Assembly: GCF_001984575.1 (NCBI RefSeq)
Contig: NZ_LZNS01000001.1
Span: 5,865,682-5,929,681, forward strand
Length of the DNA stretch: 64,000 nucleotides
Origin: Streptomyces sp. MP131-18
GTDB lineage: Bacteria > Actinomycetota > Actinomycetes > Streptomycetales > Streptomycetaceae
Direction of reading: 5' to 3'
Shown here one piece after another: positions 18,888 through 26,568 of this stretch; within the stretch, counting starts at the first letter, position 1, and each line of letters opens with the position of its first letter. The notes under the pieces are model-generated. The model was not told the origin of the DNA and made no database searches. It was given only the letters and a program-made list of their open reading frames with translations. The position numbers were made by a program, and so were the translations under genes.

Positions 18888-20021
18888 CGATCGTTCCTTC
18901 CTGCCGTGCCCCGACGAGCCGTTGTTCTCGCGTTTCGGGCTCTGACCGGCAGTTTCCGCCGGGCGGGCGGCACCCTCCATCCCCCGTAATCGAGGGACGA
19001 CCCGGCGGCCCTCCCCCTCGGTTGAGGGGGAGGGCGCCGTTGCGTCCGGCAGCCCGAACGGCCGGAAGTCCAGCCGCTCGGGCGCACGTTCCGCCAGCTG
19101 GGAGTAGGCCGCGCGCAGCACGGCGATCTCCGCTTCGAGCAGCGCGATCCGGTCGTGCGCGGGCGGTCCTGCGGGCGGTCCTGCCGGCGTGGCGGCGGCC
19201 CTGCGGGCGGGCCGCGCGGGGCCGTGCCGCGGCCCGCCCTCCGCCTGCGGCCCCAGCGGCAGCGCGCCGTCCTGCTCGCCGCGGAGGATGTGCCGCTCGA
19301 TCGTCCGCAGCCGCTCGCCCGGCTCGATGCCCAGCTCCTCGGAGAAACGGCGTCTGGTTCTGCGGAAGAGGGACAGCGCCTCGGCGGTGCGGCCGGAGCG
19401 GAACAGCGCGATCATGAGCTGCGCGGACAGGGTCTCGCGGAACGGGTTCTCGCCGACGTGGTGGGTCAGCTCGCCCAATATCCGCCGGTGCCTGCCCAGT
19501 TGAAGTTCCAGTTCGAAGCGGTCCTCCAGGGCTGCGTACCGGTCCTCGTGGAACTTGAGCGCCACGGATTCGAGCAGCGGGCTTTCGAGGCCCGCGCCGA
19601 TAGGACCGCGCCAGAGGCAGAGTGCCCGTTGGAAAGTCCGCACCGTTTCCTCGCTCGGCGCCGTGTCGTTCGCGGCGCGGGCGGCGGAGACCAGCGAGAC
19701 GAAGAGGTGGAGATCGACGCCGCTTTCCTGGACTCGTATCTCATAGCCGGACTTGTGCGTCTCTATCGTGGCTGCGACACCTCCCGCGGCGAACTGCCGA
19801 CGCAGGGAGGAGACGCAGATGCGCAGCTGGCTGCGGGCGGTCGCGGGCGGCATGCCGTCCCATATCGCGCGGACCAGACGGTCGATGTCAATGATCCGGT
19901 TCGCGTCGATGAGCAGCATCGTCAGCAGTATCCGCTGGCGGTCCCCGCTGAGTCTGATCTTTCCGCCCGTGCCGTGCACGACGAGCGGTCCGAGAATGCG
20001 GAAAGGGAATTGGTGAACCAT
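17514..20021 (-). CDS. SARP-family activator, in-frame and stop-free with the FAD oxidase
   Basis: SARP part covers 20021 to about 18888 (378 aa). ATG with GAGGGGGG 6 nt upstream. An OmpR-like winged helix (residues 1-100; FRILGPLVV, SGDRQRILLTMLL, LRICVSSLRRQ) is followed by a BTAD helical domain (to about 262) and a coiled-coil-like tail (RIALLEAEIAVLRAAYSQL). No stop codon separates it from the oxidase: one 835-codon frame runs to 17514. The linker contains a TTA codon (18987-18989), a perfect 11-bp hairpin and two palindromes, plus an SD before ATG 18887. Either two products with a read-through tail, or a SARP-oxidase fusion. Likely activates the cluster through the 11-bp repeats. Confidence 0.75.
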   Translation of the reverse strand: MVHQFPFRILGPLVVHGTGGKIRLSGDRQRILLTMLLIDANRIIDIDRLVRAIWDGMPPATARSQLRICVSSLRRQFAAGGVAATIETHKSGYEIRVQESGVDLHLFVSLVSAARAANDTAPSEETVRTFQRALCLWRGPIGAGLESPLLESVALKFHEDRYAALEDRFELELQLGRHRRILGELTHHVGENPFRETLSAQLMIALFRSGRTAEALSLFRRTRRRFSEELGIEPGERLRTIERHILRGEQDGALPLGPQAEGGPRHGPARPARRAAATPAGPPAGPPAHDRIALLEAEIAVLRAAYSQLAERAPERLDFRPFGLPDATAPSPSTEGEGRRVVPRLRGMEGAARPAETAGQSPKRENNGSSGHGRKERSMAEHAHPPGVSPAALDRLVAQLRGEVFAPGDAEFDAELSGFNLIARHRPALVVQAVSAADVQAAVRFAAERELPVGVQATGHGIAAPADGGVLVSTKRMNAVAVDPRTATARVEAGARWHQVIAAAAKHALAPLNGSSHLVGVVGYTLGGGLGPLGRQYGYAADHVIRMQLVTADGVLRDVTAERHGDLFWALRGGKGNFGIVTAMEFGLVPVERLYGGGIYFPGELSGPLLHAWQRWTETVPETMSSSVALLRLPDAPAVPEFLRDRLVAHLRIAFNGRGAEGERLVRPLRAIGPALLDDVGDMPYSAVADIHRDPTEPMPFHERNVVLRELDANAVTRLLALAGDGSGSTDLMVELRHLGGALSRPAAVPNAVAGRDGAFTLSTLSRPGAPDRVLHGMAPWSTGRRYLNFLAGPDTAEAVADCFPPAAYARLAALKATYDPRHLFRLGHTIRRTG
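18980..19034. promoter_or_regulatory. Twin G/C palindromes before the FAD oxidase, candidate LuxR-type operators
   Basis: Two sites fit CCCTCRRTTRNGGGG: CCCTCGATTACGGGG (minus strand, inside 18980-18997) and CCCTCGGTTGAGGGG (plus, about 19015-19029, inside the perfect hairpin 19009-19034). A third copy precedes the luxR-type gene. They lie 93-147 nt upstream of the oxidase ATG and may mark an internal promoter/operator within the SARP frame. Confidence 0.5.
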
Positions 20022-20065
20022 GAAGCCCCCCTCAGGTCGGAAATCTGTTTCCCCTTGATTTTCCG

Positions 20066-20086
20066 GGCGCCGGACAGGCCGGCGCC
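20066..20086 (-). terminator. Short hairpin between reductase gene and SARP gene
   Basis: GGCGCCGG and CCGGCGCC (8-bp stem, 5-nt loop), within the 98-nt gap. Possibly a weak terminator or attenuator for the upstream reductase gene. Confidence 0.4.
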
Positions 20087-20119
20087 GTGTCCCCTTGTGC
20101 TCTTCTGCTGGCGCATATT

Positions 20120-20740
20120 TCACCAACTGGGCAGAAACTGAAAGGCCCATCCCCCGGTGATCAGCAGTCGCTCACGCATTTCCTGCCCGATGCGGGCCAT
20201 TTCCTCCAGTACCCGGGCGTTGTCGAGACCGCCGACATCGAGGGCGCGCAGCCCCGAACGGTCGACCAGCTCGATGACGGAAAGCTTCGCCCGGTCGTCG
20301 TCGGACGCCACGAAAACGTCCACCGGCCGCCGGTCGATCTCCCCGGCGAACAAGGCGCGGGAATCGGCGGTGGCGAAGGCTTTCACCCAGCGCGCGCCCG
20401 GCGCCGCGCCGGCCAGCGCGCGCACTCCGTTCGCCGTGGCGTGGTGACCGGTCGGCACCGTCACGTCGACCAGGGTGCGGCCCGCGAGCGCCCGGCCGCG
20501 GCTCTCGATCAGCCCCAGGCTCTCGCGCCAGCCGAGGGCGAGGACGATCAGCTGCGGCCGGAGCGCGCCCGCCACCGTGGCGGGCCGCACGGCGCCCGGC
20601 GTGTCCCTGACCGCGAGCGCGGCGGCCCGCCTGGCCCGGTCCTGGCTGCGGTCCGCGAGCAGCACGCTCGCGCCCGCCAGAGCGGCCCGCCTGGCTATCG
20701 CTCCGCCCATGCCGCCCGCCCCTATGATTCCGATTCGCAT
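20120..20740 (-). CDS. NADPH:F420-oxidoreductase-like dinucleotide-binding protein
   Basis: 206 aa. N-terminal Rossmann motif MRIGIIGAGGMGGAIARR followed by LLADRS, and LVDVTVPTG in mid-sequence, fit the NPD/F420-reductase-like (COG2085) family, which moves hydride between NADPH and F420 or reduces small substrates. ATG 20740 is chosen because the Rossmann strand starts there; an ATG at 20761 is also in frame. It lies upstream of the SARP gene on the same strand and divergent to luxR. Homologues are frequent in natural-product clusters; the role here is unknown, perhaps tailoring or cofactor supply. Confidence 0.78.
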   Translation of the reverse strand: MRIGIIGAGGMGGAIARRAALAGASVLLADRSQDRARRAAALAVRDTPGAVRPATVAGALRPQLIVLALGWRESLGLIESRGRALAGRTLVDVTVPTGHHATANGVRALAGAAPGARWVKAFATADSRALFAGEIDRRPVDVFVASDDDRAKLSVIELVDRSGLRALDVGGLDNARVLEEMARIGQEMRERLLITGGWAFQFLPSW

Positions 20741-20767
20741 GGCCTGGCTGACTCCGTCCATAGTTCT

Positions 20768-20786
20768 AGGGAAGGTAGCGTTCCCT
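20768..20786. promoter_or_regulatory. Inverted repeat AGGGAA-N7-TTCCCT
   Basis: Perfect 6-bp arms flanking 7 nt, directly upstream of the reductase start in the divergent control region. It resembles PAS-LuxR-type GGGA/TCCC operators but with wider spacing. Regulator unknown. Confidence 0.4.
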
Positions 20787-20921
20787 CTCGGACGCCTCTA
20801 CGGCTCGAAGAGGCCGCGTGACCGAAAAGCCCTGTCCTCCTCACTTCGCACGGGCAACCCTTGCCTACTCGCGCGCGCTTCCCCATCCCGCATCCGAGGG
20901 GGGACCGCCGTCGGCCCCCGC

Positions 20922-20937
20922 CCCCTCAATTGGGGGG
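20922..20937. promoter_or_regulatory. Palindrome CCCCTCAATTGGGGGG upstream of luxR-type gene
   Basis: CAATTG core flanked by CCCC/GGGG, about 35-50 nt before the LuxR GTG. It shares CCCTCRRTTRNGGGG with the two sites before the FAD oxidase, suggesting one regulator (perhaps this LuxR protein) binds all three. Confidence 0.5.
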
Positions 20938-20972
20938 TTGGCGAAAACGGTGTCCGCTGTCACGATCGACGA

Positions 20973-22103
20973 GTGACCAGTTCGACAGCATCCCGAAGCG
21001 AGACGGGCGAGGCCCGGTTGCTCTCCCGTGCGGCAAAGGCACCCGATGCGCTGGGCATGTTCGCCGAGGCGTCCGCACACCTGCGAAAGCTTCTCCCGTA
21101 CGACGCGTCGGTGTGGCGTGTCATCGATCCTTTGACCGGATTGATGGCGGCTCCCATCCGCGCGGAGAACCTGGACGAGGGCGGCTGTGCGGTCTACTGG
21201 GAATGCGAGTTGTTCACCGAGAACGTGAACCTTTACCGGGATTTGGCCCAGGCGCCGCTTCCGGTCGCGGGGCTGCGGCAGGCCACGGGAGACCTGCCGG
21301 CCCGCAGCACGCTTTACCAGCAATTCATGCGCCCGCGCGGCTTCCAGGACGAGCTGCGGGCCGTCCTGCGGATCGGCGGCCGGCCGCACGGCCACCTCAG
21401 CCTTTTCCGGGCGAAGGGCCGCCCGGCCTTCGACGAGGCCGAGACCCGGATGATCGCCGGGCTCGTCACCCCGCTGGCCAGAACACTGCGCTCCTTCGCA
21501 GAACCGCCGCGGCACCCGCTGCCCGACGCCCCGCACGGCCCGGGCCTGCTCCTGTTCGACGCCTCGGGCGCGCTGCTCTCGGTCAACGAGGAGGCCCGCG
21601 CCTACCTGGACGAGCTGCCGGACGGGCCGGCGACGACGTCCGCGCTGGGCATCAGGGTTCCCGCCTGGGTGCAGTCGACGGCACTGAAAGCGCGCGCGAT
21701 CTCGCAGGAACGTGACCACGGCCGGGCCCGGGTGCGGGTGCGGACCCGCACAGGCCGCTGGCTGGTGTGCCACGCCTCGTGTCTGCGCGAGGCGGGCGGC
21801 GCGCTCGGCCCCTCCGCCGTGGTGGTGGAACCCGCGAAGACCTCGGAGATCGTGCCGCTGATCGTCGACGCCTTCGAGCTGACGGAGCGGGAGATCGAGG
21901 TCACCCAGTGCATAGCGCGGGGGCTGCCGACCGGGAAGATCGCCCAGGAGCTGCACCTGTCGCCGCACACCGTGCGCGACCACATCAAGGTCGTCTTCGA
22001 GAAGGTCAGGGTCTCCAGCCGGGGCGAACTGGTGGGCAAACTGTTCACCGAGTACTACGCCCCCTTCGCCGAACGCGGCACCGTGCGCCCGCGTGTCCCC
22101 TGA
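20973..22103 (+). CDS. LuxR-family transcriptional regulator with N-terminal sensor region
   Basis: 376 aa from GTG 20973 (weak SD). The C-terminal LuxR helix-turn-helix is clear: LTEREIEVTQCIARGLPTG then IAQELHLSPHTVRDHIKVV. The N-terminal 250 residues look GAF-like (LRIGGRPHGHLSLFRAKG, FDEAETRMIAGLVTPLA) and may sense a small molecule; there is no receiver domain or ATPase. Divergent from the reductase-SARP-oxidase-MFS group, it is a likely cluster-situated regulator, perhaps autoregulated through the palindrome just upstream. It ends 20 nt from the convergent LacI gene, which marks the probable right border of the cluster. Confidence 0.85.
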   Translation: MTSSTASRSETGEARLLSRAAKAPDALGMFAEASAHLRKLLPYDASVWRVIDPLTGLMAAPIRAENLDEGGCAVYWECELFTENVNLYRDLAQAPLPVAGLRQATGDLPARSTLYQQFMRPRGFQDELRAVLRIGGRPHGHLSLFRAKGRPAFDEAETRMIAGLVTPLARTLRSFAEPPRHPLPDAPHGPGLLLFDASGALLSVNEEARAYLDELPDGPATTSALGIRVPAWVQSTALKARAISQERDHGRARVRVRTRTGRWLVCHASCLREAGGALGPSAVVVEPAKTSEIVPLIVDAFELTEREIEVTQCIARGLPTGKIAQELHLSPHTVRDHIKVVFEKVRVSSRGELVGKLFTEYYAPFAERGTVRPRVP

Positions 22104-22122
22104 CCCCGCGTCCCGACCGGCA

Positions 22123-23178
22123 CTAACCGGCGGGCGGCGCCGTGGAGTTGCGGACCATGAGGCGGTGGCCCGTGCTCTTGCGCCGCGGCCGGGCGGAGCG
22201 CGGCCGCAGGACCATCTCCAGCGCCGCCGCGCCCATATCGGCCATCGGCAGGGCGACCGTGGTCAGCGCGGGCGCGAGATCCTGCGCCACCTGGATATCG
22301 TCGAACCCGGCCACCGACATCCGCCGCGGCACGGGCACGTCCCGCTCCCGCAGGATGGACAGCACTCCCGTGGCCATGGCGTCGTTCAGAGCGATGATCG
22401 CGGTCGTGCCCGGGTGCTCGCGCAGGATGTGCTCCGTGCTCTCCCGGCCGCCCTCCCTGGTGAACGCGCCGGGCACCACCGGCACCGCGTCGGGGGGCAC
22501 GCCGCGGGCGGCCAGTGCCTGCCGGATACCGGCGAGCCGGTCGTGGATCGTGGTGAGGTGGGCCGGGCCCGCGGCGATCGCGAGGCGCCGGTGCCCCAGT
22601 GCGAGCAGATGCTCGGCTAAGGTCACGCCCGCCGCCCTGTTGTCGGGCAGTACCGCGTCGCAGCGCAGGTGGTGACGGCCGATCACGGCGACGCGCCCGC
22701 CCGAGCCCTGGTAGTCCAGCAGTTCACGGTGCGCGCTCTCCTCGTCCGCGCGGTCCACGTATCCGGAGCCCGCCATCACGATGGCGCCCACCCGGTGGGC
22801 GCGCAGCAGCCTGATCTGGGCCAGTTCCGCGTGGGGTTCGCGCGCGGTGTGGCAGATCTGCACGGTCCAGCCGTGTCCGGCGGCGACCCGGAGGGCGCCG
22901 CTGGCGATCTCCGAGAAGTACAGATCGCCGATTTCGTAGACGATGAGCCCCGCCACCCGCGTGACCCCGCCGGCGAGCGTGCTGGCGTGCGGGTTCGCGA
23001 CGTAGCCCATCTCCTCGGCGACGGACCGCACGTGGCGGGCGAGTCCGGGGGAGACGCCCTCCCTGCCGCGCAGTGCGCGCGAGGCGGTGGCGAGGGAAAC
23101 CCCCGCGCGTTCCGCCACGTCGGCGAGGCGCGGGGGACGTGTGCGGCCCGCCTCGTCGGGGCCCGTGCCTCGGGACAT
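22123..23178 (-). CDS. LacI-family repressor of the adjacent LIV-type transporter
   Basis: 351 aa. An N-terminal helix-turn-helix (PPRLADVAERAGVSLATASR, residues 15-34) and a hinge LRGREGVSPGLARHV lead into a periplasmic-binding-protein-like effector domain (VAGLIVYEIGDLYFSEI; VAGFDDIQVAQDL). Divergent from an ABC transporter operon with two LacI-type palindromes in the spacer, so it probably represses that operon, and itself, until it binds a transported ligand. Codon 22618-22620 is TTA (VTLAE), which may add developmental control. Confidence 0.9.
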   Translation of the reverse strand: MSRGTGPDEAGRTRPPRLADVAERAGVSLATASRALRGREGVSPGLARHVRSVAEEMGYVANPHASTLAGGVTRVAGLIVYEIGDLYFSEIASGALRVAAGHGWTVQICHTAREPHAELAQIRLLRAHRVGAIVMAGSGYVDRADEESAHRELLDYQGSGGRVAVIGRHHLRCDAVLPDNRAAGVTLAEHLLALGHRRLAIAAGPAHLTTIHDRLAGIRQALAARGVPPDAVPVVPGAFTREGGRESTEHILREHPGTTAIIALNDAMATGVLSILRERDVPVPRRMSVAGFDDIQVAQDLAPALTTVALPMADMGAAALEMVLRPRSARPRRKSTGHRLMVRNSTAPPAG

Positions 23179-23236
23179 GAGAGAAATCGTCTCCTGTCGT
23201 GACCATTGCAACATCGCGGGGCCGCAAGTACGGTAC

Positions 23237-23261
23237 CGCAAGCGCTTGCGAAAGCGCTTCC
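23237..23261. promoter_or_regulatory. Tandem LacI-family operators
   Basis: CGCAAGCGCTTGCG is a perfect 14-bp palindrome (23237-23250), immediately followed by GAAAGCGCTTCC (23250-23261). AAGCGCTT-centred palindromes are the standard LacI/CcpA-family operator. They sit between the LacI gene and the transporter operon, 66-90 nt before the binding-protein ATG. Confidence 0.8.
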
Positions 23262-23326
23262 TCAACGGTGGTACCAGCCGGCCTCCCCATGAGGTCCCAT
23301 TGCGACGCAGCAGGGAGAGTCGCCTC

Positions 23327-24544
23327 ATGTCCCTCTGGAAAAGGCCCACTCTGGGCCTCACGGCCACGCTATCCGCATCCGTTCTCGTCCTGACCGGCTG
23401 CTCGGGCACTTCCGGCGGCGGCTCCGACGACACCGTTCTCATCGGCGTCTCACTGCCTCTCACCGGCGATTTCTCCGAGCCGGGCAAGGGGGTGCAGCGC
23501 GGCTACGAGTCCTGGGTGGAGGCCGTGAACGCCGACGGCGGTCTCCTCGGCCGCGAGGTCGAACTCAAGATCCTCGACGACCAGTCCAGTGCCGACCGCG
23601 TCGTGCAGGACTACGAGGCGCTCATCGCCCACTACGAAGTCGACCTGGTCTTCGGCCCCTTCTCCACCCGCCTGGTGGTGCCCAGCGCGCGTGTCGCCGA
23701 GGAGTACGGAATGCTGTTCGTCGAGCCCGCAGGCGCCGCGGACCAAGTCTTCGCCCAGGGCTTCGAGAACCTCTTCTACGCCGCCCCGGCCATCGCCGAC
23801 GACCACTACGATCACCTGGCCGAACACATCCTGTCGCTGCCGCCCGCGGAACGCCCGCGGACCGTCGCGGTCGCCGCCATGGACGACCCGTTCGCGCAGG
23901 GCACGGCCTACGGCCTGCGGGACCGGCTGGCGGAGGCGGGCCTCGACATCGTGGTGGACGAGGTGTACCCGCCCAACACCACCGACTTCGGCGGCATCGC
24001 CGCGAAGATCGCCGACTCCGGCGCGGACGTCGTCATCGGCGGCACCCAGTACCAGGACGCCGTCAACCTCATCGTCGCGCTCCAGCAGCTCGGCTACCAG
24101 CCGCAGTTGGCCGCGTTCTCCACGGCGCCGACCAACCCCGAGTTCTCCGAGGCCATCGGCGACAGGACCGAGGGCATCCTCGCCCCGACCGGCTACACCA
24201 CCCGCGCGGCCTGGCCGTCGAACGTCGAGTTCGTCGAGCACTACACCGAGATGTTCGGCGGCCCGCCCGCGGAGGACGAGGCCAACGCGTACACCACCGG
24301 CCAGGTCGTGGCCGCCGCCGTCGAGGCCGTGGGCTGCGCCGAGCAGGGCGAATGCCAGCAGCGACTGGTCGACTGGCTGCGGGAGAACGAGGTGGACACC
24401 GTCGTCGGGCCGCTGTCCTGGGACGACCGGGGCCGCCCGCAGAGCGCGCACCTCATCCAGCAGTACGTCGGCAACGAGATGAGCATCGTGCTGCCGCGCG
24501 ATGCCGCGGAGGCCGAACTCATGCACCCCAAGCCGGCGTGGTGA
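23327..24544 (+). CDS. LIV-type ABC transporter substrate-binding lipoprotein
   Basis: 405 aa. Lipobox VLVLTGCSG (Cys about residue 25). IGVSLPLTGDFSEPGKGVQRGYES and the following ILDDQS are typical of the Leu/Ile/Val-binding (Peripla_BP_6) family, which also serves urea, amides and aromatic acids. AGGGAGAG SD 7 nt upstream of ATG. First gene of a five-gene operon (receptor, two permeases, two ATPases) under the LacI operators. LacI control, unusual for amino-acid uptake, hints at another ligand, which the sequence does not name. Confidence 0.88.
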   Translation: MSLWKRPTLGLTATLSASVLVLTGCSGTSGGGSDDTVLIGVSLPLTGDFSEPGKGVQRGYESWVEAVNADGGLLGREVELKILDDQSSADRVVQDYEALIAHYEVDLVFGPFSTRLVVPSARVAEEYGMLFVEPAGAADQVFAQGFENLFYAAPAIADDHYDHLAEHILSLPPAERPRTVAVAAMDDPFAQGTAYGLRDRLAEAGLDIVVDEVYPPNTTDFGGIAAKIADSGADVVIGGTQYQDAVNLIVALQQLGYQPQLAAFSTAPTNPEFSEAIGDRTEGILAPTGYTTRAAWPSNVEFVEHYTEMFGGPPAEDEANAYTTGQVVAAAVEAVGCAEQGECQQRLVDWLRENEVDTVVGPLSWDDRGRPQSAHLIQQYVGNEMSIVLPRDAAEAELMHPKPAW

Positions 24545-24551
24545 CGGGCCG

Positions 24552-25436
24552 ATGTCCGGATCACTCCTCTTCCAGAGCCTGGTGCTCGGCGTGCTGCTCG
24601 GCGGGCTCTACGCCCTGCTGGCCGCCGGCCTGACCCTCTACTTCGGCGTCATGCGCGTGGTGATGATCGCGCACTCGGCGTTCCTCATCCTCGCCGCCTA
24701 CCTGGCGTGGTACTTCAACGATCAGACGGGCTGGGACCCGCTGCTCTCGCTGTTCGTCACCGTGCCGCTGTTCTTTGCGGCCGGCGTCGGCATGCAGCGG
24801 CTGCTCATCGCGCGGCTGCGCCCGGCGACGCTGACCATGATGTCGGTCCTGCTGACCTTCGCCGTGGCCCTCTTGATCGAGGGGATGATCGGCCTCATCT
24901 GGAGCGGCACCCAGCGGCGCATCCAACTGCCCTACTCCGGCTCGAACGTCGAGTTCTTCGGGGCGAGCATCGCTGTGGTCAAGCTGGTGGCCTTCGTGCT
25001 CGCCGGGGCCTCCCTCGGCCTGCTGTACCTGCTGCTGACCAAGAGCAGGTTCGGCCGCGCGCTGCGCGCCACCATCCAGCACAAGGAGGCCGCGCAGCTC
25101 GTCGGCATCAAGACCGACCGGGTCGCCGGGCTCGGCTTCGGGCTCGGGCTCGCCACCGCCGCGGTCGGCGGCACGGCGCTCGCGCTCGACGCCACCATCT
25201 ACCCGTCCCTGCACTGGCACTGGGTCGGCCCGCTCATGGCGATCATCGTCGTGGGCGGCCTCGGTTCCGTCCCGGGGACGGCCATCGCGGCCATGGTGCT
25301 GGGCATCGGGCAGAGCCTGCTCCAGGTCGAGTTCGGAACGACGTGGGCGCAGACCCTCTTCTACATCGCGCTGTTCGTGACGCTGATGGTGCGCCCGCAG
25401 GGATTCTTCGGAGGCCGCCTTGCCCAACGCTTCTGA
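24552..25436 (+). CDS. livH: LIV-type ABC permease, LivH-like
   Basis: 294 aa, about eight hydrophobic helices. GGLYALLAAGLTLYFGVMRVV, whose start GLYALLAAGLTL is the LivH N-terminal signature, and GGLGSVPGTAIAAMVLG near the C-terminus fit the family. It follows the receptor gene by 7 nt and overlaps the next permease by 17 nt. Forms the membrane channel with LivM-like protein. Confidence 0.88.
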   Translation: MSGSLLFQSLVLGVLLGGLYALLAAGLTLYFGVMRVVMIAHSAFLILAAYLAWYFNDQTGWDPLLSLFVTVPLFFAAGVGMQRLLIARLRPATLTMMSVLLTFAVALLIEGMIGLIWSGTQRRIQLPYSGSNVEFFGASIAVVKLVAFVLAGASLGLLYLLLTKSRFGRALRATIQHKEAAQLVGIKTDRVAGLGFGLGLATAAVGGTALALDATIYPSLHWHWVGPLMAIIVVGGLGSVPGTAIAAMVLGIGQSLLQVEFGTTWAQTLFYIALFVTLMVRPQGFFGGRLAQRF

Positions 25437-26568
25437 CACCGAACGCACTTTGGTCGCCGCGGCCACGGCGCCCGCCGGCCGCCGCGTCCCGGCCCGGGCC
25501 GTACGGATGCTGGCCTTCACGGTGTGCGCGGCGCTGATCCTGTCCTGGCCCGGCCTGGCCCCCAACCCCTACATCCTGTCGGCCGGCGTGATGGTGGCGT
25601 CCTACGCCTGCACCGCCACGGCGTGGAACTTCATGGGCGGGTTCACCGGCTACGTCTCGCTGGGGCACGCCGCGTTCTTCGGGCTCGGCGCCTACGGCAC
25701 GGGTGTGCTGATCAGGGACCTCGACTGGCCGCCGTTCGCCGCCTGGCTCGCCGCCGGCGTGATCGTCGTGCTGATCACCGTCCCGGTCGGCATCGCGGCG
25801 CTGCGGGTGCGCGGCGCCTCGTTCGTCATCGTGTCCATCGCGTTCGTCCTGATCCTGCTGCTGGTCGCGCAGACGTGGCAGGACCTCACCGGCGGCTCGG
25901 ACGGGCTGGTCGTACCGCGCCCGTTCCCCGACCTGTCGCGGCCCGAGCACCACCGCGCTTTCTTCTACCTGTTCGTGGCGCTCCTCGCGGTCATGCTGCT
26001 GGCGTGGTGGGCGATCGACCGCTCGCGGTTCGGCACCGGGTTGAAGGCCGTGCGGGAGGACGAGGACAAGGCGCAGGCGCTGGGCGTGCCGACCCGCAAC
26101 TACAAGCTGGTCGCCTACCTGATCTCCGCGTTCTTCACCGGCCTTTCCGGCGGCATGTACGCGCTGTGGTTCGGCGACCTCGACCCGATCTTCCAGTTCT
26201 CCGTCCTGCTCGGCGCCTACATGGTGCTGATGGCGCTGCTCGGCGGCGTGCGGCACCTGTACGGGCCGCTGCTGGGCGCGCTGATCGTCGGCGGGGCGCT
26301 GGAGTACTTCGAGCTGGAGTTCGGCGGCACGCAACTGCACCTGGTGGCCGCGGCCGTGCTGCTCGGCGTCGTCGTGCTGGTCACGCCGGACGGCATCATT
26401 CCCGCGGTCCGCGACCTCGTCCGGCGGTTCGGCCCGCAGGACTCCTCCATCCGCGAGATGACCGCCGCCGAACTGCTGGCACACAACCGGGCGTCCGGCC
26501 GGGGCGGCCCGCCGCCGGACGAGGCGCCGGACGAGGCGGCGGCGCCGGGCACAGGGGAGGAACGATGA
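25420..26568 (+). CDS. livM: LIV-type ABC permease, LivM-like
   Basis: 382 aa. TTG start with GGAGG 6 nt upstream, inside the end of livH. The motif GYVSLGHAAFFGLGAYG is diagnostic of LivM, as is RFGTGLKAVREDEDKAQALG. About ten hydrophobic segments, then a hydrophilic C-terminal tail (APDEAAAPG). The stop overlaps the ATG of the first ATPase gene (ATGA). Partner of the LivH-like permease. Confidence 0.9.
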   Translation: MPNASDTERTLVAAATAPAGRRVPARAVRMLAFTVCAALILSWPGLAPNPYILSAGVMVASYACTATAWNFMGGFTGYVSLGHAAFFGLGAYGTGVLIRDLDWPPFAAWLAAGVIVVLITVPVGIAALRVRGASFVIVSIAFVLILLLVAQTWQDLTGGSDGLVVPRPFPDLSRPEHHRAFFYLFVALLAVMLLAWWAIDRSRFGTGLKAVREDEDKAQALGVPTRNYKLVAYLISAFFTGLSGGMYALWFGDLDPIFQFSVLLGAYMVLMALLGGVRHLYGPLLGALIVGGALEYFELEFGGTQLHLVAAAVLLGVVVLVTPDGIIPAVRDLVRRFGPQDSSIREMTAAELLAHNRASGRGGPPPDEAPDEAAAPGTGEER

